Source: an uncultured Prevotella sp. (lineage in GTDB: Bacteria; Bacteroidota; Bacteroidia; Bacteroidales; Bacteroidaceae). From it: a stretch of DNA of 14,894 bases. Under the pieces are notes generated by a model. The model was given only the letters and a program-made list of their open reading frames with translations. It ran no database searches and was not told the DNA's origin. The stretch covers positions 1-14,894 of the forward strand of contig CALGHW010000370.1 of the NCBI GenBank assembly GCA_937916075.1. The letters are read 5' to 3'. How positions within the stretch are numbered: the stretch's first letter is position 1; each line of letters starts with the position of its first letter. The position numbers and the translations under genes were made by a program. Below are positions 1-8,107 of this stretch, piece by piece.

Positions 1-344
1 ACTGTCACTTCGCCAAGTTTCTGTTCGTCAGGCTCCATTTCAATCACGATACTGTCCTGCGACGAATGGTCTTTTGCCTGAACCCCGTCAATGCTTTGAG
101 TCTTATACGATACATATTTTATCGTAAGCAGATATTTCTTCTTGCGCTGCAGTCCGCTGATGCTGAACCGTCCGTCGATGTCGGTCACGGTTCCCTGCCC
201 GTCTTGGGTCTGGATAGTGGCGCCTATCAGCGCCTCATGGGTCTGCCGGTCGATGATGCGTCCCTTGATGTCGGCGGCAATGGCCGAAGCAGTTGCCGCA
301 AACAGCACCACCGTCATGGCTGTCATCCTTTGTAGATTTCTCAT
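1..344 (-). CDS. N-terminal fragment of an outer-membrane receptor-like protein (carboxypeptidase-regulatory-like domain)
   Basis: The gene runs off the left edge; 114 codons are visible from an ATG at 344. Residues 1 to about 20 (MRNLQRMTAMTVVLF...) form a signal peptide ending near ASAIAA. From about residue 21 the chain reads IKGRIIDRQTHEALIGATIQ, then TDIDGRFSISGL and LTIKYVSYKTQ, the usual pattern of the carboxypeptidase-D regulatory-like/DUF4480-type domain at the N-terminus of TonB-dependent receptors and related outer-membrane proteins in Bacteroidota. The visible part ends in LGEVTV, a phrase that commonly precedes the TonB-box/plug region in such receptors. The plug and barrel lie outside the window, so substrate and exact class cannot be given; a non-receptor protein carrying the same domain remains possible. 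An AAGAGGA stretch lies about 10 nt before the ATG, and a -7 element is at 374-381. Confidence 0.8.
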   Translation of the reverse strand, partial: MRNLQRMTAMTVVLFAATASAIAADIKGRIIDRQTHEALIGATIQTQDGQGTVTDIDGRFSISGLQRKKKYLLTIKYVSYKTQSIDGVQAKDHSSQDSIVIEMEPDEQKLGEVT

Positions 345-373
345 TTGCTTATCCTCTTGTATTAAATCCGCTG

Positions 374-381
374 CAAAGGTA
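374..381 (-). promoter_or_regulatory. -7 promoter element upstream of the receptor-like gene
   Basis: Read on the minus strand this is TACCTTTG, an exact match to the Bacteroidota -7 consensus TAnnTTTG. It lies 30 bp before the ATG at 344. No clear TTTG -33 element sits 19-20 bp upstream; the nearest candidate (CTTGT, about 25 bp upstream) is too distant. The site lies after the waaA terminator, so the receptor gene probably starts its own transcript here. Confidence 0.5.
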
Positions 382-453
382 GGCAGCGGATATTTCACCT
401 GGATTACAAGACGATGAAGGATTGGGAATTATGCGTTACAATACGGTGACAAG

Positions 454-523
454 AAAAAAAGCGAAGCAGCATGCTTCTCAAGCCTCATCCGGAAAGCGGA
501 TGGGAGAAACATACTGCTTCGCT
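454..523 (-). terminator. Long Rho-independent terminator after waaA
   Basis: On the minus strand the 10-bp arms AGCGAAGCAG and CTGCTTCGCT (523-514 and 469-460) enclose further pairing. The stem continues through about five pairs including two G-U wobbles, five more pairs (TTCTC/GAGAA), and an inner hairpin CATCCG/CGGATG with a CTTTC loop. It begins 5 bp after the waaA stop codon and is followed by seven T residues (460-454). The stem is much longer than a minimal terminator. Confidence 0.9.
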
Positions 524-527
524 TGGA

Positions 528-1751
528 TTATGCCAACTGTACAGCTGCCAATATTTTGTCTGTCGCACCAGTGCAACTCTTGACAAAGTCACCGGCCCGA
601 CGGCCACTCTCACGGAGGAAGTCAGAATCGGTCATCAGGCGGTCCATCAACCGCTTGAAGTCATCCTCCGCGGCAATCTCGAAGCCACCGCCCCGGGCCA
701 ACAGGCCCTGGGCCTCCTGGAAATGCTTGTTGTTGGGACCGAACACAACAGGAATATCCCATACAGCCGCCTCCAGCACGTTGTGAATACCCACGCCAAA
801 ACCGCCACCCACATAGGCCACGTTGCCATAGTGATAGATGCTGGACAACAGGCCGAAGCAGTCGATAATCAGGCAGTCGGCCTGGGCGGCCTGCTCGGGA
901 GTGGTCTGGGTGTAACGCACCGTCTTACGGTCCAACTTGGAAAGAATCTGCCTCAAATGGTCTTCACCAATCACATGGGGAGCGATAATCAGCTTCCAGT
1001 CTTTGTGCTCATTGAAAAATGGAATGAAGACATCCTCATCAGGCTGCCAACTGCTGCCGGCCACAAAGACGGGGCTGTCGCCCACAAAGTGCTCCACGAC
1101 AGGCAAGCGTTTGGCCTGTTCCTTGATTTGGAGCACACGGTCAAAACGCGTGTCGCCCGTAATCGAGACGTCCGTAATGCCCAACTTGGCCAACAACAGC
1201 TTGCTCTCCTCATTCTGCACATAAAAGTGGGTGAAGCATTTCAACACCCGGCCATACTGCCGGCCATACCACCGAAAGAACACCTGGTCCGGACGGAAGA
1301 TGCTGGACACGCTGTATACCGGAACATTGCGGTGCTTGAGGATATGCAGGTAGTTATACCAAAACTCATACTTGATAAAGAATGCTACCGACGGACGCAC
1401 AAGGCGCAAGAAACGGATGGCATTGATGGGCGTGTCAAGCGGAAGATAGCACACGATGTCGGCTCCCTGATAATCCTTTCGCACCTCATAGCCCGACGGG
1501 GAGAAGAATGTAAGCAGAATCTTATATTCGGGATGAGTCTGGCGGAGACGCTCGATAATGGGACGTCCCTGCTCAAACTCACCGAGCGAGGCCGCATGTA
1601 TCCAGGCATAACGAGCCGTGGGGTCCACTTTTTCCCGAAGCACCGAGAAGGCGGCGCGCTCACCACGCCACATCCTGCGCACTTTCGGGCTAAACAGACT
1701 CGCGACGGCTACGCCCCATAGATACAAATATATAACAAGGTTGTAAAGCAT
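528..1751 (-). CDS. waaA: 3-deoxy-D-manno-octulosonic acid (Kdo) transferase
   Basis: WaaA (KdtA) transfers Kdo from CMP-Kdo to the lipid A precursor at the cytoplasmic face of the inner membrane, an essential early step of lipopolysaccharide synthesis. The 407-residue length is normal for this GT30 family. An N-terminal hydrophobic segment (about residues 3-20) matches the membrane anchor. HAASLGEFEQGRP (52-64) is the conserved acceptor-side motif, and E58 aligns by motif with the catalytic glutamate. KYEFW (127-131), TGDTRFDRV (198-206), GGGFGVGIHNVLEAA (315-329) and FGPNNKHFQEA (337-347) are further family signatures, the last two in the CMP-Kdo-binding half. Whether it adds one or two Kdo residues cannot be read from sequence. 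It starts 15 bp after the gltX stop codon, so the two are very probably co-transcribed, and it ends just before a strong terminator. Confidence 0.96.
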   Translation of the reverse strand: MLYNLVIYLYLWGVAVASLFSPKVRRMWRGERAAFSVLREKVDPTARYAWIHAASLGEFEQGRPIIERLRQTHPEYKILLTFFSPSGYEVRKDYQGADIVCYLPLDTPINAIRFLRLVRPSVAFFIKYEFWYNYLHILKHRNVPVYSVSSIFRPDQVFFRWYGRQYGRVLKCFTHFYVQNEESKLLLAKLGITDVSITGDTRFDRVLQIKEQAKRLPVVEHFVGDSPVFVAGSSWQPDEDVFIPFFNEHKDWKLIIAPHVIGEDHLRQILSKLDRKTVRYTQTTPEQAAQADCLIIDCFGLLSSIYHYGNVAYVGGGFGVGIHNVLEAAVWDIPVVFGPNNKHFQEAQGLLARGGGFEIAAEDDFKRLMDRLMTDSDFLRESGRRAGDFVKSCTGATDKILAAVQLA

Positions 1752-1766
1752 GACAATGCGTTGTTT

Positions 1767-3284
1767 CTATCCGAGTGTTTCGATGGCACGCTTCATGCGC
1801 TTCAACGTCTCCTCTTTGCCGAGGAAGGCCGAGATGTCAAACATTCCGGGGCCCTTTCCCTCGCCGACCAAGGTCAACCGCCATGCGTTCATGACATTGC
1901 CGAGCTTGTAGCCTTTCTCCTCAATCCAAGCCTCAACGGTCTTCTCCTGATTCTCCACCGAGAAGTCATCGATACCCTCCAGGATGCCCATCAGCTCGGT
2001 GAGGGTCTGTGCGGAATCTTCCTTCCAGCGCTTCTTGCGGGTCTTCTCATCGTAAGCCTCCGGCGCGATGAAGAAGAAGGAACACAGCGGCCACAACTCC
2101 TTGACAAAGTTCACGCGGTCCTTCATCATCTCCACCACTTTGGTGATGCGCTCCATCGACTCCTCCGGACAGTGCTCACGCACCATCGGCGCAAAGATGG
2201 CGGCTATCTCCTCGCTGCTCTTCTTGAGAATATACTCATGGTTGAACCAAATGCCCTTGAGATAGTCAAACTTGGCGCCAGCCTTGCTGCACTTGGTGAT
2301 GTCAAACAGCGGCACCAGCTCGTCAAGACTGTAAAGCTCGCGCTCTGTGCCAGGATTCCAGCCGAGGAAAGCCAGGAAGTTGATGACAGCCTCGGGGAAA
2401 TAGCCACTCTCACGATAGCCCGAAGACACCTCGCCCGTCTTGGGGTCGTGCCACTCCAACGGGAATACCGGGAAGCCCAGGCGGTCGCCGTCGCGCTTGC
2501 TCAGCTTACCCTTTCCCTCGGGCTTGAGCAACAAGGGAAGGTGGGCAAAGCGAGGCATGGTGTCGGCCCAGCCAAAGGCCTTGTAGAGCAGCACATGAAG
2601 CGGCGCGCTGGGCAACCACTCCTCGCCACGGATGACGTGGGTTATCTCCATCAAATGGTCGTCCACGATATTGGCCAGGTGATAAGTGGGCAGCTCATCG
2701 GCGCTCTTGTAAAGCACCTTGTCGTCAAGGATGTCGCTCATGATCTTCACATCGCCACGAATCAGGTCGTCCACATGAACAGCCTCACCCGGCTCTATCT
2801 TGAAGCGCACCACATACTGGTGGCCCTCGGCTATCAGGCGGTCAACCTCCTCCTTGGGCAGTGTGAGCGAATTGCGCATCTGCCCGCGGGTATGGGCGTC
2901 ATACTGGAAATTCTTGATTTCATTGCGCTTGGCTTCCAGCTCCTCGGGTGTGTCAAAAGCAATGTATGCCTTGTCAGCGTCAAGCAACTGCTTGACATAC
3001 TTCTTGTAGATGTCACGACGCTCGCTCTGACGGTAAGGGCCATGGCTGCCGCCAAAGGAAACGCCCTCGTCAAAATGGATGCCAAGCCACTTGAATGATT
3101 CTATGATATATTCCTCTGCACCGGGCACGAAGCGATTGGAGTCAGTGTCTTCTATACGGAACACCAAATCGCCACCGTGCTGACGCGCGAAAAGATAATT
3201 ATACAATGCGGTGCGCACACCGCCGATATGCAAGGCCCCCGTAGGGCTTGGTGCGAAACGCACCCGTACTCTTCTCTCTGCCAT
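1767..3284 (-). CDS. gltX: Glutamate--tRNA ligase
   Basis: This is the class I aminoacyl-tRNA synthetase that charges tRNA-Glu with glutamate in the cytoplasm. The 505-residue length fits bacterial GluRS. The N-terminus reads VRVRFAPSPTGALHIGG, with the HIGH-type ATP-binding motif as HIGG at residues 19-22. The second class I signature is KLSKR at 260-264 (KMSKS type). The C-terminal third is the anticodon-binding region. An upstream in-frame ATG at 3323 would add 13 residues (MQKIIIFKH...), but the ATG at 3284 places the conserved core at the usual distance from the N-terminus and lies downstream of the -7 element at 3321-3328, so 3284 is preferred. It is the first gene of a gltX-waaA unit. 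Confidence 0.97.
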   Translation of the reverse strand: MAERRVRVRFAPSPTGALHIGGVRTALYNYLFARQHGGDLVFRIEDTDSNRFVPGAEEYIIESFKWLGIHFDEGVSFGGSHGPYRQSERRDIYKKYVKQLLDADKAYIAFDTPEELEAKRNEIKNFQYDAHTRGQMRNSLTLPKEEVDRLIAEGHQYVVRFKIEPGEAVHVDDLIRGDVKIMSDILDDKVLYKSADELPTYHLANIVDDHLMEITHVIRGEEWLPSAPLHVLLYKAFGWADTMPRFAHLPLLLKPEGKGKLSKRDGDRLGFPVFPLEWHDPKTGEVSSGYRESGYFPEAVINFLAFLGWNPGTERELYSLDELVPLFDITKCSKAGAKFDYLKGIWFNHEYILKKSSEEIAAIFAPMVREHCPEESMERITKVVEMMKDRVNFVKELWPLCSFFFIAPEAYDEKTRKKRWKEDSAQTLTELMGILEGIDDFSVENQEKTVEAWIEEKGYKLGNVMNAWRLTLVGEGKGPGMFDISAFLGKEETLKRMKRAIETLG

Positions 3285-3320
3285 TGTAAAGCAAATGTGT
3301 TTAAAGATAATAATTTTCTG

Positions 3321-3328
3321 CAAAAGTA
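3321..3328 (-). promoter_or_regulatory. -7 promoter element for gltX
   Basis: The minus strand reads TACTTTTG, matching TAnnTTTG. It lies 36 bp before the chosen gltX ATG and overlaps the alternative upstream start, which supports the downstream start. No TTTG is seen 19-20 bp upstream, so the -33 element is weak or absent. Confidence 0.5.
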
Positions 3329-3432
3329 CTATAAAAATTTCACTTAGGCTCCTTTTATACCGTTAATATTCATTTTCAAATAGGTAAGAGGCGCGCTCAG
3401 AGTACTGTTTTCGGCTTTCGGCAAGAAAAGAC

Positions 3433-3463
3433 TTTGCCATTTCGTTTTTTTTTAGTATTTTCG
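3433..3463 (+). promoter_or_regulatory. Promoter upstream of the PgpH-type gene and perhaps the whole T9SS unit
   Basis: TTTG at 3433-3436 is followed after exactly 19 bp by TATTTTCG at 3456-3463, which differs from the Bacteroidota -7 consensus TAnnTTTG at one base. The expected transcript start is about 40 bp before the ATG at 3510. It is the only convincing rightward promoter I see between 3285 and 12349. Confidence 0.6.
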
Positions 3464-3509
3464 CCCGCACAATCATTCATTCTGTAACAATATCTATCAT
3501 ACAGGCACC

Positions 3510-5561
3510 ATGAGTACATTCAACATCAAGGAAGACTTGACCTGGCGCGACCTGCTCATCCGGGCCGCCATCATCATAGGTACGGTGGCCGTCATCGTGT
3601 GGTCCATGCCACGCGACAGCCGCAACTACTTCATCGTGGAGCAAGGCAAGCCCTGGAAATACGTGGACTTCCGGGCGCCGTTCGACTTTCCCGTATACAA
3701 GTCAGACGCTGACATCAAGCAAGAGCGAGACAGCCTGATGCGGCTCTATGAGCCTTACTACAACCTGAACACGGAAATCGAGGGCGACATGGTGCGCAAG
3801 TTTGTGTCCGACTTTTCCAAAGGTATTCCGGGATTGCCCGACGACTATATCAGTATCATCGCCAACCGGCTACGGCGCGTCTACCAGCAGGGCATCATCA
3901 GCAGCGGTGACTACGACAAGTTGTCCAGAGACACGGCCCGACAGATACAGATAGTCAACGGGAAGCAGGCCGCCAGTGTCAAGGTAAAGAACGTGCTTTC
4001 CACAAAAATCGCCTATGAGCAAATGTTTGCCGACGAGATAATGGGACCTCACCGGCTGGCGCTGCAACACTGCAACCTGACCAACTATATCATACCCAAC
4101 CTCATTTACGACGCCAACCGGAGCGAGCAGACCTGCAACGAACTGATGAACTCGGTGGCACTGGCCAGTGGCGTGGTACAGAAAGGACAGAAAATCATTG
4201 ACCGGGGAGAAATTGTGGACGAAACGGCCTACCGCACCCTGGAGTCCTTCAAGAAAGAGAACGAGAAACGGTCGGAAGACAAGACCTTCACACAAGTGAC
4301 CATCCTCGGCGAAACGCTCTTCGTGGCCATCCTCCTGACGTGCTTCACACTCTACCTAAGCCTGTTCAGGAAGGACTATTTCGACAAGCCGCGCAGCATC
4401 GCCATGCTCTATTCCCTGATTGTGGTCTTTGCCCTGCTCACCTCGGTGCTGGTGAAAAACACCATAGGCCATGTCTATATCCTGCCCTACGCCATGGCCC
4501 CCATCTTTATCCGGGTGTTCATGGACTCACGCACGGCTTTCATGGCCCATATCACGATGGTGCTCATCTGCGGCGTGATGCTCCAGCACCCCTTCGACTT
4601 CCTGGTCATCGAACTGGTGGCCGGCCTGGCCGCCATCTATTCGCTACGCGAACTGCAATACCGCTCACAACTGTTCAAGACCGCCATCATCGTGACCCTG
4701 GCCAGCATGGCCATCAACCTTGGTTATGACATGATGAAAGACTCGGTGGTCACCAAGTTTGACATCAGCTACTATAATTATTTTATCGTCAACGGCACCT
4801 TGCTGCTCTTTGCCTATCCCCTGCTCTATCTGATGGAGAAGACATTCGGCTTCACGTCGGACATCACCCTGATAGAGCTCTCCAACACCAACAACCCCCT
4901 GCTACGCCGCATGAGCGAGGTGGCTCCCGGCACCTTCCAGCACTCCATCCAAGTAGGCAACCTGGCAGCCGAGATAGCCAACAAGATTGGGGCAAAAAGC
5001 CAACTGGTGCGCACTGGTGCTCTGTATCACGACATCGGGAAAATGACCAACCCTATCTACTTCACCGAAAACCAGTCGGGAGTGAACCCTCACGAGAACC
5101 TGACCTGCATCGAAAGCGCACAAATCATCATCAGCCATGTGACCGAAGGACTGAAACTGGCCGACAAGAACAACCTGCCCAACGTCATCAAAGACTTTAT
5201 CAGCACCCACCATGGGCAGGGCAAAGCTAAATACTTCTACGTGAAATACAAAAACGAGCACCCCAACGAGGACGTGGACGACTTGCTGTTCACCTATCCT
5301 GGCCCCAACCCTTTCACCAAGGAGCAGGCCATCCTGATGATGGCCGACACCGTGGAGGCTGCCTCACGCTCGCTGTCCGACTATACAGAGAAATCTATCC
5401 GGGACTTGGTCAACCGGCTGATTGACGGCATGCTGGCCGACGGATTCTTCAAGGAATGTCCCATCACTTTCCGAGACATCGCATACGCCAAAACCGTGCT
5501 CATCGAAAAGCTGAAAACCATTTACCACACCCGGGTAAGCTACCCCAAGCTCAACAAATAA
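3510..5561 (+). CDS. pgpH: PgpH-type 7TM HD-domain phosphohydrolase (predicted c-di-AMP phosphodiesterase)
   Basis: The 683-residue protein has the PgpH/7TMR-HDED layout. One N-terminal membrane helix (about residues 15-33) is followed by a large extracytoplasmic domain (about 35-265), a cluster of membrane helices (about 267-442), and a cytoplasmic HD domain to about residue 675. Metal-binding residues visible are H478 (GTFQHS), H507-D508 (YHDIGK), H528 (NPHEN), H543 (ISHVTEG), H567-H568 (STHHGQG) and D613 (MMADTVEAAS), the expected H...HD...H...H...HH...D series. Members of this family hydrolyse cyclic di-AMP, as shown for Listeria PgpH; activity here is inferred. Potassium/osmotic or envelope signalling is the usual role. 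The next gene, porP, starts 71 bp later with no terminator between them. Confidence 0.92.
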   Translation: MSTFNIKEDLTWRDLLIRAAIIIGTVAVIVWSMPRDSRNYFIVEQGKPWKYVDFRAPFDFPVYKSDADIKQERDSLMRLYEPYYNLNTEIEGDMVRKFVSDFSKGIPGLPDDYISIIANRLRRVYQQGIISSGDYDKLSRDTARQIQIVNGKQAASVKVKNVLSTKIAYEQMFADEIMGPHRLALQHCNLTNYIIPNLIYDANRSEQTCNELMNSVALASGVVQKGQKIIDRGEIVDETAYRTLESFKKENEKRSEDKTFTQVTILGETLFVAILLTCFTLYLSLFRKDYFDKPRSIAMLYSLIVVFALLTSVLVKNTIGHVYILPYAMAPIFIRVFMDSRTAFMAHITMVLICGVMLQHPFDFLVIELVAGLAAIYSLRELQYRSQLFKTAIIVTLASMAINLGYDMMKDSVVTKFDISYYNYFIVNGTLLLFAYPLLYLMEKTFGFTSDITLIELSNTNNPLLRRMSEVAPGTFQHSIQVGNLAAEIANKIGAKSQLVRTGALYHDIGKMTNPIYFTENQSGVNPHENLTCIESAQIIISHVTEGLKLADKNNLPNVIKDFISTHHGQGKAKYFYVKYKNEHPNEDVDDLLFTYPGPNPFTKEQAILMMADTVEAASRSLSDYTEKSIRDLVNRLIDGMLADGFFKECPITFRDIAYAKTVLIEKLKTIYHTRVSYPKLNK

Positions 5562-5632
5562 AAGGATATGCGCACACAACAAGTTTTGGAAAACAACCAG
5601 TATTCACTGCCACCATACAATAAAATTCAGCC

Positions 5633-6589
5633 ATGGTCCGTTATATATTTGTGCTGAAGCGTTATTATCTCATAGGACTCATCTTGCTGCTTGCCGTGTT
5701 TTCGGCAAGGGCCCAGTATGATGTGGCCTTTTCGCATTATTGGGCAATGGAGCCTTCGTTTAATCCAGCCTCGGCAGGCAAGGAGTCAAAAATCAATGTA
5801 ACCGGCGCCTACGCCATGACCTTGACCGGCTTTGAGAACAATCCGAAGACAATGTATGTGGGGGGCGATATGCCCTTCTATTTTCTGAAGTCCTATCACG
5901 GTGTGGGCCTTCAGGTACTCAACGACGAGATTGGACTCTTCTCCCACAAGAAGTTTGCCCTGCAGTATGCCTACAAGCACCGCCTCTTCGGCGGAATGTT
6001 GAGTGTGGGCCTTCAGGCTGGCATGCTCAGCGAGACTTTCGACGGCTCGAAAGTGGACACCGAGACACCAAGCGACCCTGCCTTCCCCTCTTCAGAAGCC
6101 ACCGGGTCGGGCTTCGATCTGGGTGCCGGCCTCTACTATGTGCACCGCGACTGGTATGTAGGTCTCTCCGCACAACACCTGAACAGCCCCAATGTAGACT
6201 TGGGCGAGACCCAAAACTTTCAGGTATCTCCCACGTATTATTTGACTGGCGGATACAATATTAAGTTGAGAAATCCGTTTTTATCAATACATCCATCCGC
6301 ATTGGCACGGACCGACGGCACCGGCTATCGGGTAGACATCTCGGGGCGCGTCAAATATACCCACGAGAAGAAAATGCTCTATGCCGGTCTGGGATACAGC
6401 CCCACCAACTCTGTGACAGTGATGGTAGGCGGAAACTTCCATGGCATCTGCCTGGGGTACAGCTATGAGATATACACCACGGCCATCAGCATGGGCAATG
6501 GTAGCCACGAACTGTTTGTGGGCTATCAGACGGATATAAACATGACTAAAAAAGGTAGAAACAAACATAAAAGCGTGAGGTTCCTGTAA
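5633..6589 (+). CDS. porP: T9SS outer-membrane protein of the PorP/SprF family
   Basis: The protein has 318 residues with a clear signal peptide: hydrophobic core about 11-23 and likely cleavage after A27 (SARA-Q). The mature start, QYDVAFSHYWAMEPSFNPASAG, is the hallmark of the PorP/SprF family, and the remainder shows alternating beta-strand patterns typical of an outer-membrane barrel. In Porphyromonas, PorP belongs to the T9SS gene set porPKLMN and is needed for secretion; in gliding Bacteroidota SprF paralogs serve specific cargo such as SprB. Immediate linkage to gldKLMN argues for the PorP role rather than a cargo-specific SprF paralog. The first Met is the only start that gives a full signal peptide. 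No Shine-Dalgarno is evident, as is common in this phylum. Confidence 0.93.
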   Translation: MVRYIFVLKRYYLIGLILLLAVFSARAQYDVAFSHYWAMEPSFNPASAGKESKINVTGAYAMTLTGFENNPKTMYVGGDMPFYFLKSYHGVGLQVLNDEIGLFSHKKFALQYAYKHRLFGGMLSVGLQAGMLSETFDGSKVDTETPSDPAFPSSEATGSGFDLGAGLYYVHRDWYVGLSAQHLNSPNVDLGETQNFQVSPTYYLTGGYNIKLRNPFLSIHPSALARTDGTGYRVDISGRVKYTHEKKMLYAGLGYSPTNSVTVMVGGNFHGICLGYSYEIYTTAISMGNGSHELFVGYQTDINMTKKGRNKHKSVRFL

Positions 6590-6593
6590 AAAC

Positions 6594-6627
6594 GGCCTAT
6601 TCTGCGGCTTTCGCTGGCAGAAAGGCC
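6594..6627 (+). other. Intergenic hairpin between porP and gldK
   Basis: GGCCT (6594-6598) and TTCTGC (6600-6605) pair with GCAGAA (6617-6622) and AGGCC (6623-6627), giving an 11-bp stem with a single bulged A and an 11-nt loop. It begins 4 nt after the porP stop codon and ends 25 nt before the gldK ATG. No T-tract follows, so it is not a standard intrinsic terminator. An mRNA processing or stability element is a plausible role, but this is inference. Confidence 0.5.
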
Positions 6628-6652
6628 ACACAGTACAACCCACAACATCAAG

Positions 6653-8107
6653 ATGAAAATGAAGAAGATAATAGCAACGCTCTGCCTGTCGTCGATGACG
6701 ATGCTTCTGATTTCCTGCTTCGGCGGCAAGGCTTCCATGTCTTCCGGCGGAGAGGTGACCGGTTCTGGCGGCAAGGTACTGTCGGAACCCACTCCTTACG
6801 GCATGACGCTCATCAAGCGCGGCCACCTCAGGATGGGCATCGAGAAGCAAGACAGCCTTTGGGGAAAGCAAACTCCGGTAAAGGACATCTCTGTGGAAGG
6901 TTTTTGGATGGACGAGACGGAAGTGACCAACTCCCAGTATCGCCAGTTTGTCAACTATGTGCGCGACTCCATCATCCGTGAACGTCTGGCCGACCCCGCT
7001 TATGGAGGCGACGAGACCTACAAGATAGAGGAAGACAAAAACGGTGACCCCGTGAAGCCTCACCTTAACTGGAGAAAGCCATTGCCCCGCAAACCCAATG
7101 AGGATGAGCTGCGGGCCATCGAGAGTGTCTATGTGACCAATCCCGTGACTGGCGAACGAATGCTCGACGCCAGCCAGATGAACTACCGCTATGAGGTGTA
7201 TGACTACACGGAGGCCGCCAAGCGCAAATACCGCATGAACCCTGCCGAGCGCAACCTGAACACGGACGTGAAGGCTGACCCCAACGAACAAGTGTGGATA
7301 TCCAAGGATACCGCATACGTGGACGATGAGGGAAAAGTGGTGCGCCAGACCATCAACCGACCGCTGAGCGGCCCATGGGACTTCCTGAACACTTATATCG
7401 TGAACATCTATCCCGACACCACCTGCTGGGTAAACGACTTCCCCAATGCGGACAACGAACGGTATATGCGGCTTTACTTCTGCAACGCCGCCTATAACGA
7501 CTATCCCGTGGTGGGCGTGTCATGGGAACAGGCCAACGCCTTCTGCGCCTGGCGTACGGAGTTCCTGCTACGGGGACTGGGTGCGGCAGCCCGCTTTATA
7601 CAGCGCTACCGACTGCCTACGGAAGCCGAATGGGAGTATGCCGCCCGCGGCAAGGAGCAAAACGAATTTCCATGGGAGACCCAAAACGTGGCAAGCGACA
7701 AGGGATGCTTCTTCGCCAACTTCAAGCCCGACAACGGCAACTATACCAAGGACGGCAACCTCATCACCAGCAAGGTGGGCATCTACCAGGCCAACAGCAA
7801 CGGGCTCTACGACATGGCCGGCAACGTGGCCGAGTGGACCAGCACGGTCTATACGGAAGCGGGCGTGGACGCCATGAACGACCTCAACCCTCAGTTGAAG
7901 TATAATGCGGCACTGGAAGACCCATACAACCTGAAGCGCAAGAGTGTGCGCGGCGGTTCTTGGAAAGACCCTGAGTCGTATATCCGTTCGGCTTGGCGCA
8001 CCTATGAATACCAGAACCAGCCGCGCTCCTATATCGGCTTCCGCTGTGTGCGCAGCCTGGCCAATACAACAAGTGACAAATTCAAAAAATCAAAGACGAA
8101 AAGATGA
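6653..8107 (+). CDS. gldK: T9SS ring lipoprotein GldK/PorK
   Basis: The protein has 484 residues and a lipoprotein signal peptide with lipobox LLIS-C, placing the lipidated cysteine at C22. From about residue 48 to 470 it has the formylglycine-generating-enzyme-like (sulfatase-modifying factor) fold: GFWMDETEVTNSQYRQFV (83-100), RLPTEAEWEYAARG (320-333), GNVAEW (390-395), RGGSW (433-437) and GFRC (462-465). A long insert of roughly residues 105-270 splits the N-terminal part, as is usual for GldK compared with enzymes of this fold. In T9SS the protein has a structural role: with GldN/PorN it builds the large periplasmic ring attached to the outer membrane. Met3 is an alternative start. The stop overlaps the gldL start (ATGA), implying translational coupling. 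Confidence 0.96.
   Translation: MKMKKIIATLCLSSMTMLLISCFGGKASMSSGGEVTGSGGKVLSEPTPYGMTLIKRGHLRMGIEKQDSLWGKQTPVKDISVEGFWMDETEVTNSQYRQFVNYVRDSIIRERLADPAYGGDETYKIEEDKNGDPVKPHLNWRKPLPRKPNEDELRAIESVYVTNPVTGERMLDASQMNYRYEVYDYTEAAKRKYRMNPAERNLNTDVKADPNEQVWISKDTAYVDDEGKVVRQTINRPLSGPWDFLNTYIVNIYPDTTCWVNDFPNADNERYMRLYFCNAAYNDYPVVGVSWEQANAFCAWRTEFLLRGLGAAARFIQRYRLPTEAEWEYAARGKEQNEFPWETQNVASDKGCFFANFKPDNGNYTKDGNLITSKVGIYQANSNGLYDMAGNVAEWTSTVYTEAGVDAMNDLNPQLKYNAALEDPYNLKRKSVRGGSWKDPESYIRSAWRTYEYQNQPRSYIGFRCVRSLANTTSDKFKKSKTKR

Noticed and set aside
471..1721. 416-codon open frame on the plus strand opposite waaA
   Set aside because: It lies wholly antisense to a well-supported enzyme gene, has no recognisable domain, and is the kind of shadow frame expected from GC-biased codon use.
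1761..3098. 445-codon open frame on the plus strand opposite gltX
   Set aside because: The protein is Leu/Ala/His/Val-rich without family motifs and is the mirror of gltX codons; gltX carries both class I synthetase signatures.
6284..7291. 335-codon open frame on the minus strand across porP and gldK
   Set aside because: It spans two convincing genes and their intergenic hairpin, has His/Val-rich low-information composition and no start signals.
6653..8107. Formylglycine-generating enzyme that could pair with the sulfatase maturase
   Set aside because: The fold is shared, but the lipoprotein signal, the large insert and the T9SS operon context identify it as the structural protein GldK.
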